Positions 11,301 to 23,501 of a DNA stretch of 64,000 nucleotides are shown here, piece by piece; within the stretch, counting starts at the first letter, position 1, and each line of letters begins with the position of its first letter. This DNA is from Diphasiastrum complanatum (Eukaryota; Streptophyta; Lycopodiopsida; Lycopodiales; Lycopodiaceae): positions 47,967,666 to 48,031,665 of the forward strand of contig CM055100.1 of NCBI GenBank assembly GCA_029204225.1. The letters run 5' to 3'. Both the position numbers and the translations under genes were made by a program. The notes beneath the pieces are model-generated. The model was not told the origin of the DNA. It worked only from the letters and a program-made list of their open reading frames with translations, and did not search any database.

Positions 11301-12047
11301 ATAGATCTCTGCATTGGTGAGATTTGATGGCCGTGGAGTCAAAGCCTTCGAAGAAGGCATGGAAGTCAGTCCGATCGATCGCCTTGGAGACATCATCATA
11401 CACTGAGAGCGAGAGGAGATGGATTTTCTCACTCTGACATGGATTTTGCCGTCGTCGCCAATCTCAGCCTCAGTTTGCAAAGGCTCCCTGCCATCAAGAG
11501 ATAGGACGTCCGATTCTACCTTGAAGGAGACGATGGAGGCTGCTGTCTCAGGAAACTGCTCTGAGATAAGCTCCTTGGCGCTCCTGAATTCATACAGGAA
11601 AAGCAGGAGAGTATACCAGATCACGGACTGAAGAACCACCACTTGCACGGCAAGGCTTCCTGACTCTGGCCCATACATGGCAGCGAGGAGGGGGATGCCC
11701 ATCACCAGCGTGTTGGGCAGCGTGGCGAGCATGAAGAGTGTGATCATCCAGTCGAAGCTGCCGGTGCGCGCGTATCTGGCCCATAATGCTAAAACAAGCA
11801 GGATCGCCACCTTCTGCAACGAATCCGCTGCAAAGAACTTCATGTTCATGGTATAGGGATTGTTGCTCGATATTATGTGGAAGGACAAAAAGGGAACTGC
11901 GAATATGGCTACGAAACGGTTGATTCCTCCGCATTGCTCTGGCGTTAGGATCTTCCACCATTTCACGGACCCGTACGCCAGGAGCATGGCCACATACAGC
12001 GGCACCACAGCGCTCAGCACTTTGTACAGATCGTTTGCAGTGATCAT
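8362..12047 (-). CDS. PIN: PIN-FORMED auxin efflux carrier, long-loop type, six exons
   Basis: Exons on the minus strand: 12047-10697, 10325-10016, 9402-9317, 9160-9003, 8635-8559, 8428-8362. Phases join without a break to give 682 residues plus stop, the usual size of canonical PINs. Residues 1-155 form the N-terminal membrane half, opening [20 protein letters not shown] and including [12 protein letters not shown] with Asn112. Residues about 156-515 are the cytosolic loop with four S/TPRxS motifs (238, 258, 280, 301). NPNTY (536-540) is the NPxxY sorting motif. The C-terminal half contains [20 protein letters not shown] and [20 protein letters not shown]. PINs export auxin from the cell, and long-loop members sit in the plasma membrane with polar localisation. 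The start has A at -3. Intron 2 begins with GC. The acceptor before exon 2 could also lie 9 bases further in, which keeps frame. Nothing suggests a pseudogene. Confidence 0.95.
8961..8981. repeat. (AG)n microsatellite in PIN intron 4
   Basis: About ten AG dinucleotides lie just inside the donor side of intron 4 (8636-9002). On the coding strand this is a CT tract. Confidence 0.95.
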
Positions 12048-13215
12048 GGTGAATTTTAGAACAACAACAATGATGGAGATAGCAGTGCCTCCGGAAAGTT
12101 TTCCTTTCTGCGTGTAGGTCGATCTTAGCTAGCAGGCAGGCCAGGCGAATATTGAGACCTTTGGCTCCATTCAATGCTAGCAACATCCGCTTGAGCTAAC
12201 TGTAACTATACCATCTTCCTGCTCATACCAGAATAAAGCAGCTACATATTCTGAATCAAATGCTGCAGCTGCTCCATTTTTTTCTTACGTAGTAATTGTT
12301 CAACGTGAAGCAGCTAGTAGTGGATGAGGCAGCTTTTTCCGATTCAAACTGCCAAAAAAAAAAGTACCTATGAGTATGATATCTGAAAATTCAATTTCAA
12401 TCCACAGGCTGGAAGACAGCTTGATAACGTTTTTGCAGCTTCGGATTGGCAGCTCGTCTGTTTGGGATCAACCCATAGCTGGAATCGGAAGTGGAAGTAT
12501 GCGACGACAAATTCAATAAGCAGCTACTTGAACTCCTTGAATCAGATTCTACAGTAGTCAGGTAGATCAACTCCTCACTTACAGAACATTCATCCGCGCT
12601 GAGAGACTCAACTTCATAAACTGCAGGAATTTCCAGCGACAGGACTGAATACAGCTACCAAATGAGACACTAGAGGAATTATCAGTTCAATAGTCTCCAG
12701 AGTGGAATAGAGTCTAACAGAGTGATAAAAGAAATAAAATCAATGGAGAAAGACAGAGAGCAATCGATCAGCAAGCAGAGAACCATTTAGTTTTTCCACC
12801 TCATGTCACAGAACCATTCAATTCTTCTATTTCCCAGTAGCCAAGCTCAACGATCCAATCTTAACACATACACATGAGCTGCTTGACCGCACCACTAGGA
12901 TCTAGATTCTGGCTATTACTCCTTCCGCTCAAGGCTTTGAGTATATATCCACTGTCTGACATGGCCACAGCCCAAGAAGAGCATAGAAACGCTCTTCAAA
13001 GAATGCACCTAGATCCACGAGCACAGCTTTTCCAACTTCCTAGCTAAATCAGTGCAGCTCCATGATCCAGCTTCTGCGTCAAAAACCCACCTCTGATTCT
13101 GCCCAGAACGGATGCTCCGACGGATAGAGCAGCAACAGCAACAAGCTGCCACCCTTCCCTGTCTCTCTCACTCCCTCACGCCTCTCCTGCTTCCGCCATA
13201 TCTCTCCTCGCTATC

Positions 13216-13253
<38 letters not shown>

Positions 13254-13500
13254 CCTTGCATTCCCTTTTTTCCTCAATCCCGATCAATACTTTTGTTATT
13301 GTTGCTTGCTCTTTCTTTCCGTTTTAAAGGGAGACAGTTCAGGATTCCGCCACGTGTACTGCCACGTCACCCCTACAGCACTCTCGCCCGCTACGATCTT
13401 AATCCCACCACCATTGGATACTCCCCGAACCATTCAGATCTCGCCATTCCGCCCCGTTCTATCAATCAACCACTAAAAACCTTACATGTGGCTTAAGTGA
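12048..13500 (-). promoter_or_regulatory. PIN 5' UTR and promoter region (inferred)
   Basis: Sequence upstream of the PIN start on the minus strand. No transcription start can be fixed. TGTCTC, the classical auxin-response core, occurs on the minus strand at 12664-12669 and 13331-13336 and on the plus strand at 13160-13165; three hits in this length are only slightly above chance. An ATG at 12186 opens an out-of-frame uORF overlapping the PIN start if that part is in the transcript. A CT/GA tract lies at 13220-13251, a common feature of plant 5' leaders. Confidence 0.4.
13220..13251. repeat. (CT)n microsatellite
   Basis: A run of about 16 CT units lies 1.17 kb upstream of the PIN start codon. 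On the gene strand it reads GA. Confidence 0.95.
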
Positions 13501-15424
13501 CGCGTGGCTGACATCCAAGTGGGCGGGGCGAAAATAGTTCGCGGCACTAAGTCCCTGGGGTTGCCCTTTAGGCTTTCCACTTTATGCGACACCGGTCCCG
13601 ATTCCCTGCTTGGGGGGGGCCCAAGTAAAATACTCACGGGTCTTTTATTTATTTCTATGAAGTTGGCATGTGAGTTTCTTTTCTTTGTTGCATGGCTGGT
13701 TCCTTTGTTCTAGGGTCATTTTCAGGCACACTACCCATTAAAAACTTGGTATTGATAAGGCCCCAACATGCTATAGGGTTGTAGCTGACCCATATGTCGA
13801 GCCTCATGTGGGACAAGGCATATGAGTAGTTTACCTCATATATTGCCCCGCTCTGCATGGTTGCGTGGCATGGCTGTTACTACCCTCGCTTTTTTGTAGA
13901 CAACTTTATTTCTAAAGTAATCAATGAGTTGGAAACCTAAGACGAAGATACACACACGCATGGCAATATGTGAATTGTGAACTTTTGTGAATAGGTTAAC
14001 ACTAAAAAGAATATGCAAATACAACTAACAATATAAGTTAAATCGTTGGTTGCCACATGGCATTATACTATAGAGGGTTTTTATATTGGCAACCTGTGAC
14101 AACTATGTGTAAGATAAAGTCATACATCTATTACTATCCAGGTTTGAGGAGCACCCTTGCTTCTCGGCAAGGCCATTAAGAACTTTATCCTTTGTAAAAA
14201 CTACATGAAAATGTTTTGCTGATTTTGCTATGGACACTCGTGTATGCTTTAAGTTTCATTCTCAATTCCATTTCAAAGATAATTTTCAAATGGTTGTTTT
14301 CCATCTCCACAAACATATGATAAGGACCTTGTTAAGATTTTTCTTTCTCCTTGTCCCAAGCAGCATGGTGTGGTGCGGTCGTCTCCTCATGAGGTATGGA
14401 GCTCAATGTGTGCCAAGTGCACTTGGACCACACAAATAGATTTTATGCTAGAATCAATGGGTTTTGAGCTTGGTTCTAGCAGGACCTCAGGTGGGGTCCC
14501 CTTGTTGAAAGTTGTTGAAACTGGCCTCTCTTCACATTATGTCATTTCAAGCTAAAATGCCATTGAACTAGTATATGTCACAAATTGATAAAAACATTGT
14601 CCATGGTCCATTGGTATGAGGTATGTCAAAAATCTTGACTCTTATATTGGTGTTCGATATATCTCATAGTTTGTCATCCGTCACTATATTCAGAGATTTG
14701 ATTGCCCTTATTGTCATTTTATCGTACTCTCATGCCCTAACATTGATCAAGGGTAGACAGCTCTCTATTCTTTGGTTGCCTTATGTTGTAAGACTAGATA
14801 CCTTGCAAGTTACCCTACATCATTTGAGTAAGATATCGACCTCTAGAATACTTGCATGTGGATAGGGTTGCGAACTAAAATTTGTCAACTTACCTACCCT
14901 AAAAAACTAGTCCAAAAATTCACCTCACGACAAAAGAACTTGATTTGTCCCATAATAAGAAAGCAATAAAAGACATCCTTTATATACCATGATTTGTTAG
15001 TTACACTAGTATAATAACAAGTGCACATGGGTGAAAAAATAGATAGCTTTTGAATGACAATTTTTTTGATAGCTCTGATATTTAGAGAGTATGCAATGTA
15101 ACCTATGTTGTGGCAAAACATGGTTAAACATAAATGCGCATGAATATCAAAATGTGTAAAATAAGATCAAAAGGGGATCAATAATGAGTGAAACTATCAT
15201 ACTGAATGAAATTATGAGGTTGCTATATGCCTACCAAGGGCAAGAGGATCTCGCTCTTCCTCTTGTGTAGCTATTGAACTTGTTATTATTTTGGAATTTT
15301 TATAGGTCCCTGCAGGGACTTTCCTTATTCTCTCTCAAACCGTAATTCTAAGAACATTCAAATGCTTTGATGAAAATCTAACAATAATATTTACTAGTTG
15401 TAAATATCCATGTTCAAGCTTAGT
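13501..15424. other. Intergenic, nothing recognised
   Basis: Several 60-80 codon open frames on both strands give low-complexity or unrecognisable peptides. No domain, LTR end, PBS or RNA gene was found. Confidence 0.5.
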
Positions 15425-15625
<201 letters not shown>

Positions 15626-15727
15626 CATGAGAGATGGAGGAAGAGGAGAAACAAGGACATCCAATTGCCAAATTGGTAGAGGTTCCACCTTCTTTGATTG
15701 AACATGGAAAATGAAATACAATGTACC

Positions 15728-15992
15728 ACTATTAATAGTGGATTTTGGGCACTTGGCCTCAGTGGCTATTGGCCAATCTCTATCTCCGTTATTATTTGTT
15801 TTTGAATTTTGGTGGGAACACCCCTCTATTCACTAACTTGACTTTTAGGCCTCTAAACCATTTAACTCTTGCAATTGGCCTGAAAGTGTCCTTTATTGTT
15901 ATCTAGTATTTGATAAAATAATAATGTGATCACTGGGTTGGAATTACACACGCAGGGTGCCTCCCTCACACTTATTTCCTACTCTAGATCTG
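15728..15992. repeat. Repeat block shared with 61.03-61.28 kb
   Basis: The block starts AGTGGATTTTGGGCACTTGG and ends at TACTCTAGA. It aligns along its length, with scattered mismatches and small gaps, to 61027-61278. The second copy lies between a gypsy PBS and long microsatellites, so the block is probably part of a gypsy LTR. Confidence 0.7.
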
Positions 15993-16217
15993 GTGACGGT
16001 TGTTGCGTTTGTATGAAGGAATATTTGTTTAGGAAAGTATTTTATTAGCTCTAATTCCACTCTTGCTGAATACGAAATCCAAACAAGAGAAAAACTCAAC
16101 GTTAAATTAAGATATGATCTTTACAAACTGTTGATTCAGACTATTACTTAGATCGATCAGAGGAATATCTTTGTAGGTGTCAAGGACAACCATGAAGGGA
16201 GCGAAACAGTTAGGTGT

Positions 16218-16500
16218 CTACGTTCTTGTGGAGTTTGATTGAAAAACCGGAAGTGCCATTGGAAATAGCTTTAGCTTGTTCTCTGGATCGAACTCTTTGC
16301 AGATCTCATATGCTTCTATATAGATCTTAAGAAATCCGATTGCATCTATGACTTCATTATATTTCGGTATCTCCAAATGAGATGTTCTTTTGATAATAGG
16401 ATGTGGTGGTGGCAGATCATACTCTTGATCTTCCTGATCCATCTATTGAGATTGAAAATCTTTAGATGATGGAAAATCTTCAGTTGGAAATTCCTCGTAA
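16218..16500 (-). pseudogene. Ty3/gypsy gag fragment
   Basis: The minus-strand frame contains LEIPKYNEVIDAIGFLKIYI followed by EAYEICKEFDPENKLKLFPM, the usual start of a plant gypsy Gag (retrotrans_gag), where a diverse N-terminus leads into a KLFPxSL helix. After FPMAL the sequence skips about ten residues and resumes with VFQSNST, matching the related gag near 60.5 kb, so it carries an internal deletion. The rest of the element is missing. Confidence 0.65.
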
Positions 16501-16889
16501 TCGGTAGAGTAGTAACTACTAGTTGTCTCACTAGAAGTGGATTCAAATTACTCAATGTTTTTTTCTGATCTCAATATCGTCCACCAGAAAGATATAGGTG
16601 GATGATAGTTTCAAATCACAGTATGGAAAACCAATGGATGGTTGGTTTAATTGATTCAAATGGAGCTGATCACAAAAAAAAGGATGATGTGGTGACGTGA
16701 ATGATAACAATAAGGCGGGATAGCTGACATCAATGGAGCCGGGGGTGCAGGTGGGGTCTGGGTGCAGCTGAACGGTATGACCTATGTATGATTAAGTGAG
16801 CCTTGTGAAGTGCCTTGTTTGCGGAGGTTCTTGATGACAAATATTTTGTCTGTGAAGGTTCTAAACTTCAACAAGTCTTAGGATATGGA

Positions 16890-17571
16890 TGTTAAAAATT
16901 CACAATTCTAGCTTGACTAGTTTTGGTCATATGACTTGTAAATAGTTAGATGGTCATGATGTGGCTTGTCACACGTGCCAAATAGCATAGGATTCCATTC
17001 ATAAGAATGTTCTCAAGTAGACCTAAGTGTTAGAACCTTTGGAATGAGTCCAAATTATGCTTAGATACAAGGGAGAAAAAATAGGAGCTATTTTTGGTAA
17101 TTTTTGCTTTGTTGAGGGATCTCCAAGATTCCAACCCTAACTTGGTAGGGATGAAAGATCCACCAAAATTAGCATTAGGGATAGGTTTAGGGCTACTCAT
17201 ACCTGCCCAAAACCGTGATGGATCATGTATATATAGGTGATGTTATCTCACCAAAATCAATCAAGCAATTTCATGTTTTGCCTCTCATAATGGTGCAATT
17301 GCTCTCTATGTTCATAATTGTTTGAGTACTTGTGATTACTAATGATTATAGGATTGAATGTAGGTCTGGTGTACAGTACTCAGACTGTGGGAGGCCGTAC
17401 TTTCACACGTGTGAAGCCTTCTTCAAGGATTTGGGCCATTTAGTGAGGTTCAAGCATAGATTTTTGATGGATTTTGATGGTTCAACTTGTGCTAATCTTA
17501 TGAAATCATAATCTATTGCTTCACTCATCATTTCAAGTGTTTTAGGATCCTTATTTGCTGTAATTTTTACA
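16890..17571 (+). repeat. 5' LTR of copia-1
   Basis: 682 bp, TG...CA. A TATATATA box lies around 17226-17236, a plausible U3 promoter. The palindrome TTCACACGTGTGAA sits at 17402-17415. Confidence 0.95.
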
Positions 17572-17583
17572 TGGTATCAGAGC
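17572..17583 (+). other. Primer binding site, initiator tRNA-Met type
   Basis: TGGTATCAGAGC directly follows the LTR end. It is the usual plant copia PBS, complementary to the 3' end of initiator methionine tRNA. Confidence 0.93.
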
Positions 17584-18382
17584 CTAAAGGCTGAAATGAG
17601 CTAAATCCTTGGTTTTCATTCAATTTGATCACAATTTTTGATCTAAATCTTGTGTAGATTGGATCTTAGCATCTAGTATTGATTCTAGAACTCAAAGTGA
17701 GTCAAATACATTGGATATTGGTGTTGTGTGACTTCATTTGCAGGTGTTTAGGTGTCTAAAACCAGAGGCAAAGTTGAATTCAATTCACATTACCAAGATA
17801 GCAAGTTTTGCTTGCTCCAAGCATTGATTTCTAAGCGAGTTTTGGAGGTGATTTCATAGAGGAGGCTTTCTAGCATTCAAGGAGAGGGAAGATCAGAGTT
17901 TTGGGGACTCTTCAAGGCTGTTCTAAGGTGTAGTAGACACCTCCTAAAGTGATTTAGGTTCAGTCCAACCATTGCTTGACTTATGCACCAAATTAGATCA
18001 ATTTTTCACCAATTTTGATCATTTTTTGCTTGTGATTGGATAGTAGATTGTGTTGCATCCTCATTAAGTTCCATTTAGATCTTTTACAAGTGATTTTGGA
18101 AGTATATTAGGTTGCTGAAATTCACTCTTGATCAGATCATTTGGAAGCTTTAATGTTCTTTATAGAAAGAGGGGCAATTCTACTAGTATTGTCTACTTCA
18201 ATCAAGCAAGTGCATTGTTTCTAGTATTCTATGATTTGATTTTGTTAGAGATCATTCTTAGATCTTTGTAGGAAGTCTATTACTGATCTTTTCAGGTCCC
18301 TAAGAAGTGGGATAAGGTAGACCTTCAATCAAATCAATAGAAGTAACCTTCATTTGTGTCAAGTCCTTGATTAGGAGACTAG

Positions 18383-21300
18383 ATGGCATCTATAAATGCA
18401 TATCTTTTGGATACTAATGAAAGACTCAACAAAACTAACTATTCCATATGGAAAGTTAGAATGGAATCTATCATGATCATGCAAGATCTGATGGAAATTG
18501 TAAATGGTAAGGAGGGTGAACCTATTCATCCTCAAGAAAAAGCCAAATACATCAAGAGGTGCAATGTTGCACTACATTGCATAAAAATAAATGTTGCAAA
18601 TGAACTCTTAAGAGAGGTAGGAGATTGCACTTCAGCTCAAGATGCTTGGGAGACTTTGCAAAAGGTCTATGAATCCAAGAACCAAACTAGAATTTTAGCT
18701 TTGAAGAATCAAATCTATAGAAACTATCAAAAGAAAGGAGAGAGTGCACATACTTTTGTCCTAAGAGTAAAGGAATTGAACAAAGAGCTAGCCTTTATAA
18801 GTGACCCTATCAAGGATGAAGAGCTTGTTCAACTCATATTGAATGGACTAAGCTTTGAATTTGACAATTTGGTTCAGGGATATGCAATTATGGGTAAGCT
18901 ACCCATACTTGAAGAACTCCAAGGCACACTCATGGCCGAGGAATCAAGAAGGAGCCAAATGCAAGAGAGGATGGATAGGCTTTCCATCCAAGGTGGAGAT
19001 GACCAAGCTCTCTTCACCAAAGGCAAAGGCAAGTCCAAAGGCAAAGGATCAACATTCAAGAAGTCTACAAAGCTTGAGGATCAAGAAGGACCCTCAAAGG
19101 CATCTCCATCAACCACCAAAGTCAAGAAGGACAAATCAAAGGTGAAGTGCTACTATTGTAGCAAGATGGGGCATTATGCCTCGGAATGCTTCAAGAGGAA
19201 GCAAGATCAAAGCCAAGCCAACATGAGCAAAGAGGAGGAGGAGGAGAGTTCACATGAGGACTCTCTCATGATGTCCATATTTTCTTCAACAAGCTTCAAA
19301 GGAGAAGGTCCTTGGTGGATTGACTCGGGTGCTAGTTCACACATGACTAGTAAAAGGGAGTTTTTCTCTTCTCTCTTATCTTATGACGGACCTATAAAGT
19401 TTATCTATACAGCAAATGATGAAGCTTGTAAGATTGAAGGAGTTGGTAGCATTCCCCTTTGCTTAGGATCTTCCAAAAAGATCAACATAGAAGGTGTTTT
19501 GTACATTCCTACAATAACAAAGAATCTACTAAGTGTTGGCCAAATAGTAGACAATGGTTTCAATGTTGACTTTGCTTCAAATGAATGTTTCATCAAGAAG
19601 AAGGGTAAGATAGTGGCTAAGGGCACTAGACTTGGCAAACTTTATAAACTGGATGCATTTGTGGATACTAATTTTGTCATGTTGTCCGAGAAGAGCGAGA
19701 TATCTGCCTTTACTTTATGGCACAAAAGACTTGGACATGTCAACTCGGGTTCCATGGAGGCTATGATCAAGGAGGAGTATGCTTTAGGCCTACCAAGGTC
19801 TATTGGGAAGGAAGACAAGGTTTGTGAAGCTTGTGCCTTATCCAAGGCACATAAGAAGGTGTTTCCTAACTCCATCACAAAGTCATCTCATCCTCTTGAA
19901 CTCATACACTCGGATGTGCACATTGCTAGCACCAAATCTAATGGAGGTTCATCCATGTTTTTAACCTTCATTGATGACTACTCAAGATATTGTTGGGTGT
20001 TCTTACTTTCCTTCAAGTCTCAAGTATTTGATACTTTTGTGAAGTTCAAGTTGTTTGTGGAAAAGCATCATAATCATAGCATCAAGATTCTTAGAAGTGA
20101 CAATGGTGGAGAATTCATCTCCAATGAGTTCAAGGCCTTTTGTGAGGAGGAAGGGATCAAGAAAGAGACTTCTTGTCCTTACACTCCTCAACAAAATGGA
20201 GTTGCTGAAAGAAGGAATAGAACATTATGTGAATGTTCTAAAGGCTTTAAGATTAGATGCTTGTTTGCCCAAATCCTTTTGGGGTTAGTCTCTTGTATGT
20301 GCAAACTACTTGATGAATAGGGTGCCTTGCAAAGCAATTGAAGGCAAAACTCCTTATGAGATGTTGTATGGAAAGAAACCCAATCTTAATCACTTGAAAG
20401 TTTTTGGGTGTATATGTTATGTGCATTTGCCATTGGAAACAAAAACCAAGGAGGATCCATCTTCCACAAGAGGGATCATGCTTGGATATGCAAGCTCAAG
20501 CAAGGGCTACAAAGTCTATCTCCCATCCTTGAGCAAATTTGTTGTTTCAAGGGATGTCATCTTTGATGAACATCATATGCATATGCTTGAAGAAGGCTCA
20601 AGTGCTCCAACAATCAATAAGAAGATGGCCGAGGAGCAAGATCTTGGTTTTGAGGAGGAGCTCATGGAGGAGCAAGCACCAAACCCACCTATCACACCAA
20701 GGAGATCTTCAAGGGCAAAAGTGGAGCCATCAAGGCTCACATATCATGGCAAAGGACAACAAGTTGAGGGTATCTCATCCACTTCTTATGCTTTATCTAG
20801 TTTTGAAGAACCATCTAATGTTGAAGATGCATTGAACTCCAAAGAATGGTATAAAGCTATGTTGGATGAGTATGATGCCTTGATTGAGAATGAAACTTGG
20901 TTGCTTGTTGAGAGACCTCAAAGGAATGTAATAGGATGAAAGTGGGTCTTCAAGCTTAAGTTGAATGCAAATGGGAGTGTTAACAAACATAAAGCAAGAT
21001 TAGTTGCAAAAGGTTATGCTCAAGAGAGAGGGATAGACTATGAGGAAACTTTTGCACCCGTGGCCAAGATGGTCACAATAAGGCTAATCATTGCACTTGC
21101 ATCACATTTTGGATGGATTCTATGTCAAATGGATGTCTCTAGTGCTTTCTTGAATGGTTTTTTGGAAGAGGATATCTATATGGAGCAGCCACAAGGGTTC
21201 ATTAAGCATGGAATGGAGAACAAAGTATGCCATCTCCAAAGAAGCATCTATGGCTTGAAGAAAGCCTCGAGATCTTGGAATTCAAGACTACATTGCTATC

Positions 21301-22330
21301 TTATTTCACTTTCTTTTGTTCAAAGTGAATATGATCCCACTCTTTACATTAAGTTTGATGATGTTGGTATTGTACTTTTACTCATTTATGTAGATGACAT
21401 CATCATTAGTGAAAATAGTGTTGATGGTATTGAAAAAATCAAGATAGATCTATCCTTAGAGTTCAAGATGGTAGATCTAGGGCGTCTTCACTTCATCTTA
21501 GGCATGGAAGTACTTAGAGGGTCTAATTTTATCTTTATAAGTCAAGTAAACTATTCTCAAAGTCTTTTGAAGAAGTTTAAGATGGAAGTATGCAAAAGTG
21601 TTGACACACCAATGGAGCAAGATGTAAAAGTGCCAAATGAAGATGATGAAAGATCCTTCATGGACATCACTTTGTTTAGGCATCACTATAACTAGACCAG
21701 ATCTTAGCTTTAGTGTATGTAGGTTGAGCCAATCCATGCAAAAGCCATTGAATATCCATTGGAAAAAGGCTAAGCGGATTCTAAGATACATCTCGGGTAC
21801 ATTGGATTTTGGAATTCTATATAGAGGAGATGTGATTAACCTTCATGCATTTAGTGATTCAGATTTTGCAGGGGACAAGAGGCGTAGGAAATCAACAAGT
21901 TCCTATTCAAATTTCATAGGAGAAGGTGTGGTTTCATGGCTTTCAAAAAAAGCAAGAAACTATATCTCTATCTTCAACCGTGGCCGAGTACAAAGCTTTG
22001 ACAACCACTACAAAGGAGGTACTTTGGATCAAGAGATTATTGGTGAAACTAAAGATCATGGATTCAGAGGAGGCACCAATCATCTACAATGACAATATAT
22101 CAGCCCAACACCTTGCATCTAACCCAATCTTCCATGCAAGATCTAAGCACATTGAGATATGCCATCACTTTGTGAGAGAAATGGTGCAAGCCAAGGAAAT
22201 TGCTTTGGAGCATGTTCCAAGCAATGAATGTGTAGCTGATCTACTTACTAAACCACTTCAAAAGACACCTTTTATAAAGTTCAGATCATCACTTGGAGTG
22301 ATTAGTAAAGAAATGATTGAACCAAGCTAG
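18383..22330 (+). pseudogene. copia-1 gag-pol, disrupted
   Basis: The first 645-codon frame (18383-20320) carries Gag (UBN2-like, residues 1-210), a CCHC zinc knuckle C-x2-C-x4-H-x4-C near 256-269, protease DSGASSHM near 314, GAG-pre-integrase (LWHKRLGHVNSG) and integrase with HSDVH near 511 and RSDNGGEF near 573. A frameshift occurs around 20230-20245, then a TAG at 20286-20288. The frame continues to RT, with a TGA at 20937-20939 just before KWVFK. RT has QMDVSSAFLN and IYVDDIII. About 30 bases are missing near 21676, so the frame changes. One extra A in an A-run near 21950 shifts the RNase H, which finishes at 22330 with CVADLLTKPL. Domain order PR-INT-RT-RH is that of Ty1/copia. Confidence 0.95.
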
Positions 22331-22344
22331 ATAGTGAGGAGGAG

Positions 22345-23026
22345 TGTTAAAAATTCACAATTCTAGCTTGACTAGTTTTGGTCATATGACTTGTAAATAG
22401 TTAGATGGTCATGATGTGGCTTGTCACACGTGCCAAATAGCATAGGATTCCATTCATAAGGATGTTCTCAAGTAGACCTAAGTGTTAGAACCTTTGGAAT
22501 GAGTCCAAATTATGCTTAGATACAAGGGAGAAAAAATAGGAGCTATTTTTGGTAATTTTTGCATTGTTGAGGGATCTCCAAGATTCCAACCCTAACTTGG
22601 TAGGGATGAAAGATCCACCAAAATTAGCATTAGGGATAGGTTTAGGGATACTCATACCTGCCCAAAACCGTGATGGATCATGTATATATAGGTGATGTTA
22701 TCTCACCAAAATCAATCAAGCAATTTCATGTTTTTTCTCTCATAATGGTGCAATTGCTCTCTATGTTCATAATTGTTTGAGTACTTGTGATTACTAATGA
22801 TTATAGGATTGAATGTAGGTCTGGTGTACAGTTTTCAGACTGTGGGAGGCCGTACTTTCACACGTGTGAAGCCTTCTTCAAGGATTTGGGCCATTTAGTG
22901 AGGTTCAAGCATAGATTTTTGATGGATTTTGATGGTTCAACTTGTGCTAATCTTATGAAATCATAATCTATTGTTTCCCTCATCATTTCAAGTGTTTTAG
23001 GATCCTTATTTGCTATAATTTTTACA
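22345..23026 (+). repeat. 3' LTR of copia-1
   Basis: 682 bp, same termini as the 5' copy. About ten substitutions and no indels were counted against it. The host sequence resumes with the target duplicate ATGGA. Confidence 0.95.
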
Positions 23027-23031
23027 ATGGA

Positions 23032-23501
23032 TACTGTAATAAGTCTGCCTTTTGAATATCAATAACTTTCGCCAAGTTGTCAGAAGATTGAGAATGATGA
23101 GGAAATGTCTGGTGAGGGTTGGTGAAGGTTACTATGGCAAAAAAAATAGTTGTGCGAAGGATTACCAGCTTGGTGAGGGTTCTTTAAGACTAATTTTTTT
23201 TCAAAATCATTGGGAACCTCTGCTGGCCTTTTTCTATAAGAAATATCCTTTGCCAGATTTACTAGAGGTTAAAAATAGTTTAATTTAGGTCTAGACAAAC
23301 TAGTGAAGGTTCATATTGAGAAATGATATTTTTTTTGAGGTTGGCAAGGGTTCTGATGACCAAAAATGGGTAATTTTGTAGAACTGGCCTTTGTCGAGCA
23401 AATTATATGGGAACTAACCTTTGCTTGCTTCACAAATGCTAAAATACTATATTAAAAATATTCAAGAGGGCTCTGGCAAAGGTTGGTTGAGAGGTTGCGA
23501 T
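23032..23501. other. Spacer between copia-1 and the 23.5-32.4 kb element
   Basis: AT-rich sequence with one 78-codon open frame of no recognisable kind. The phrase GGTGAGGGTT/GGTGAAGGTT recurs several times between 23100 and 23490, suggesting degenerate short repeats. Confidence 0.4.

Larger units (their letters stand above)
16890..23026 (+). mobile_element. Complete Ty1/copia retrotransposon, pol broken
   Basis: Two 682-bp direct LTRs (16890-17571 and 22345-23026) begin TGTTAAAAATTC and end TTTTTACA. They are flanked by the perfect 5-bp target duplication ATGGA (16885-16889 and 23027-23031). The PBS follows the 5' LTR immediately, and a purine tract (about 22334-22344) abuts the 3' LTR. About 10 differences separate the LTRs by hand count, roughly 98.5% identity, so insertion was fairly recent. 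Despite that, pol has a frameshift, two stops, a short deletion and a one-base homopolymer change, so this copy would need proteins supplied in trans. Confidence 0.96.

Noticed and set aside
11590-12186. 198-codon minus-strand frame
   Set aside because: Mostly a frame shadow of PIN exon 1. Only its start was kept, as a possible uORF.
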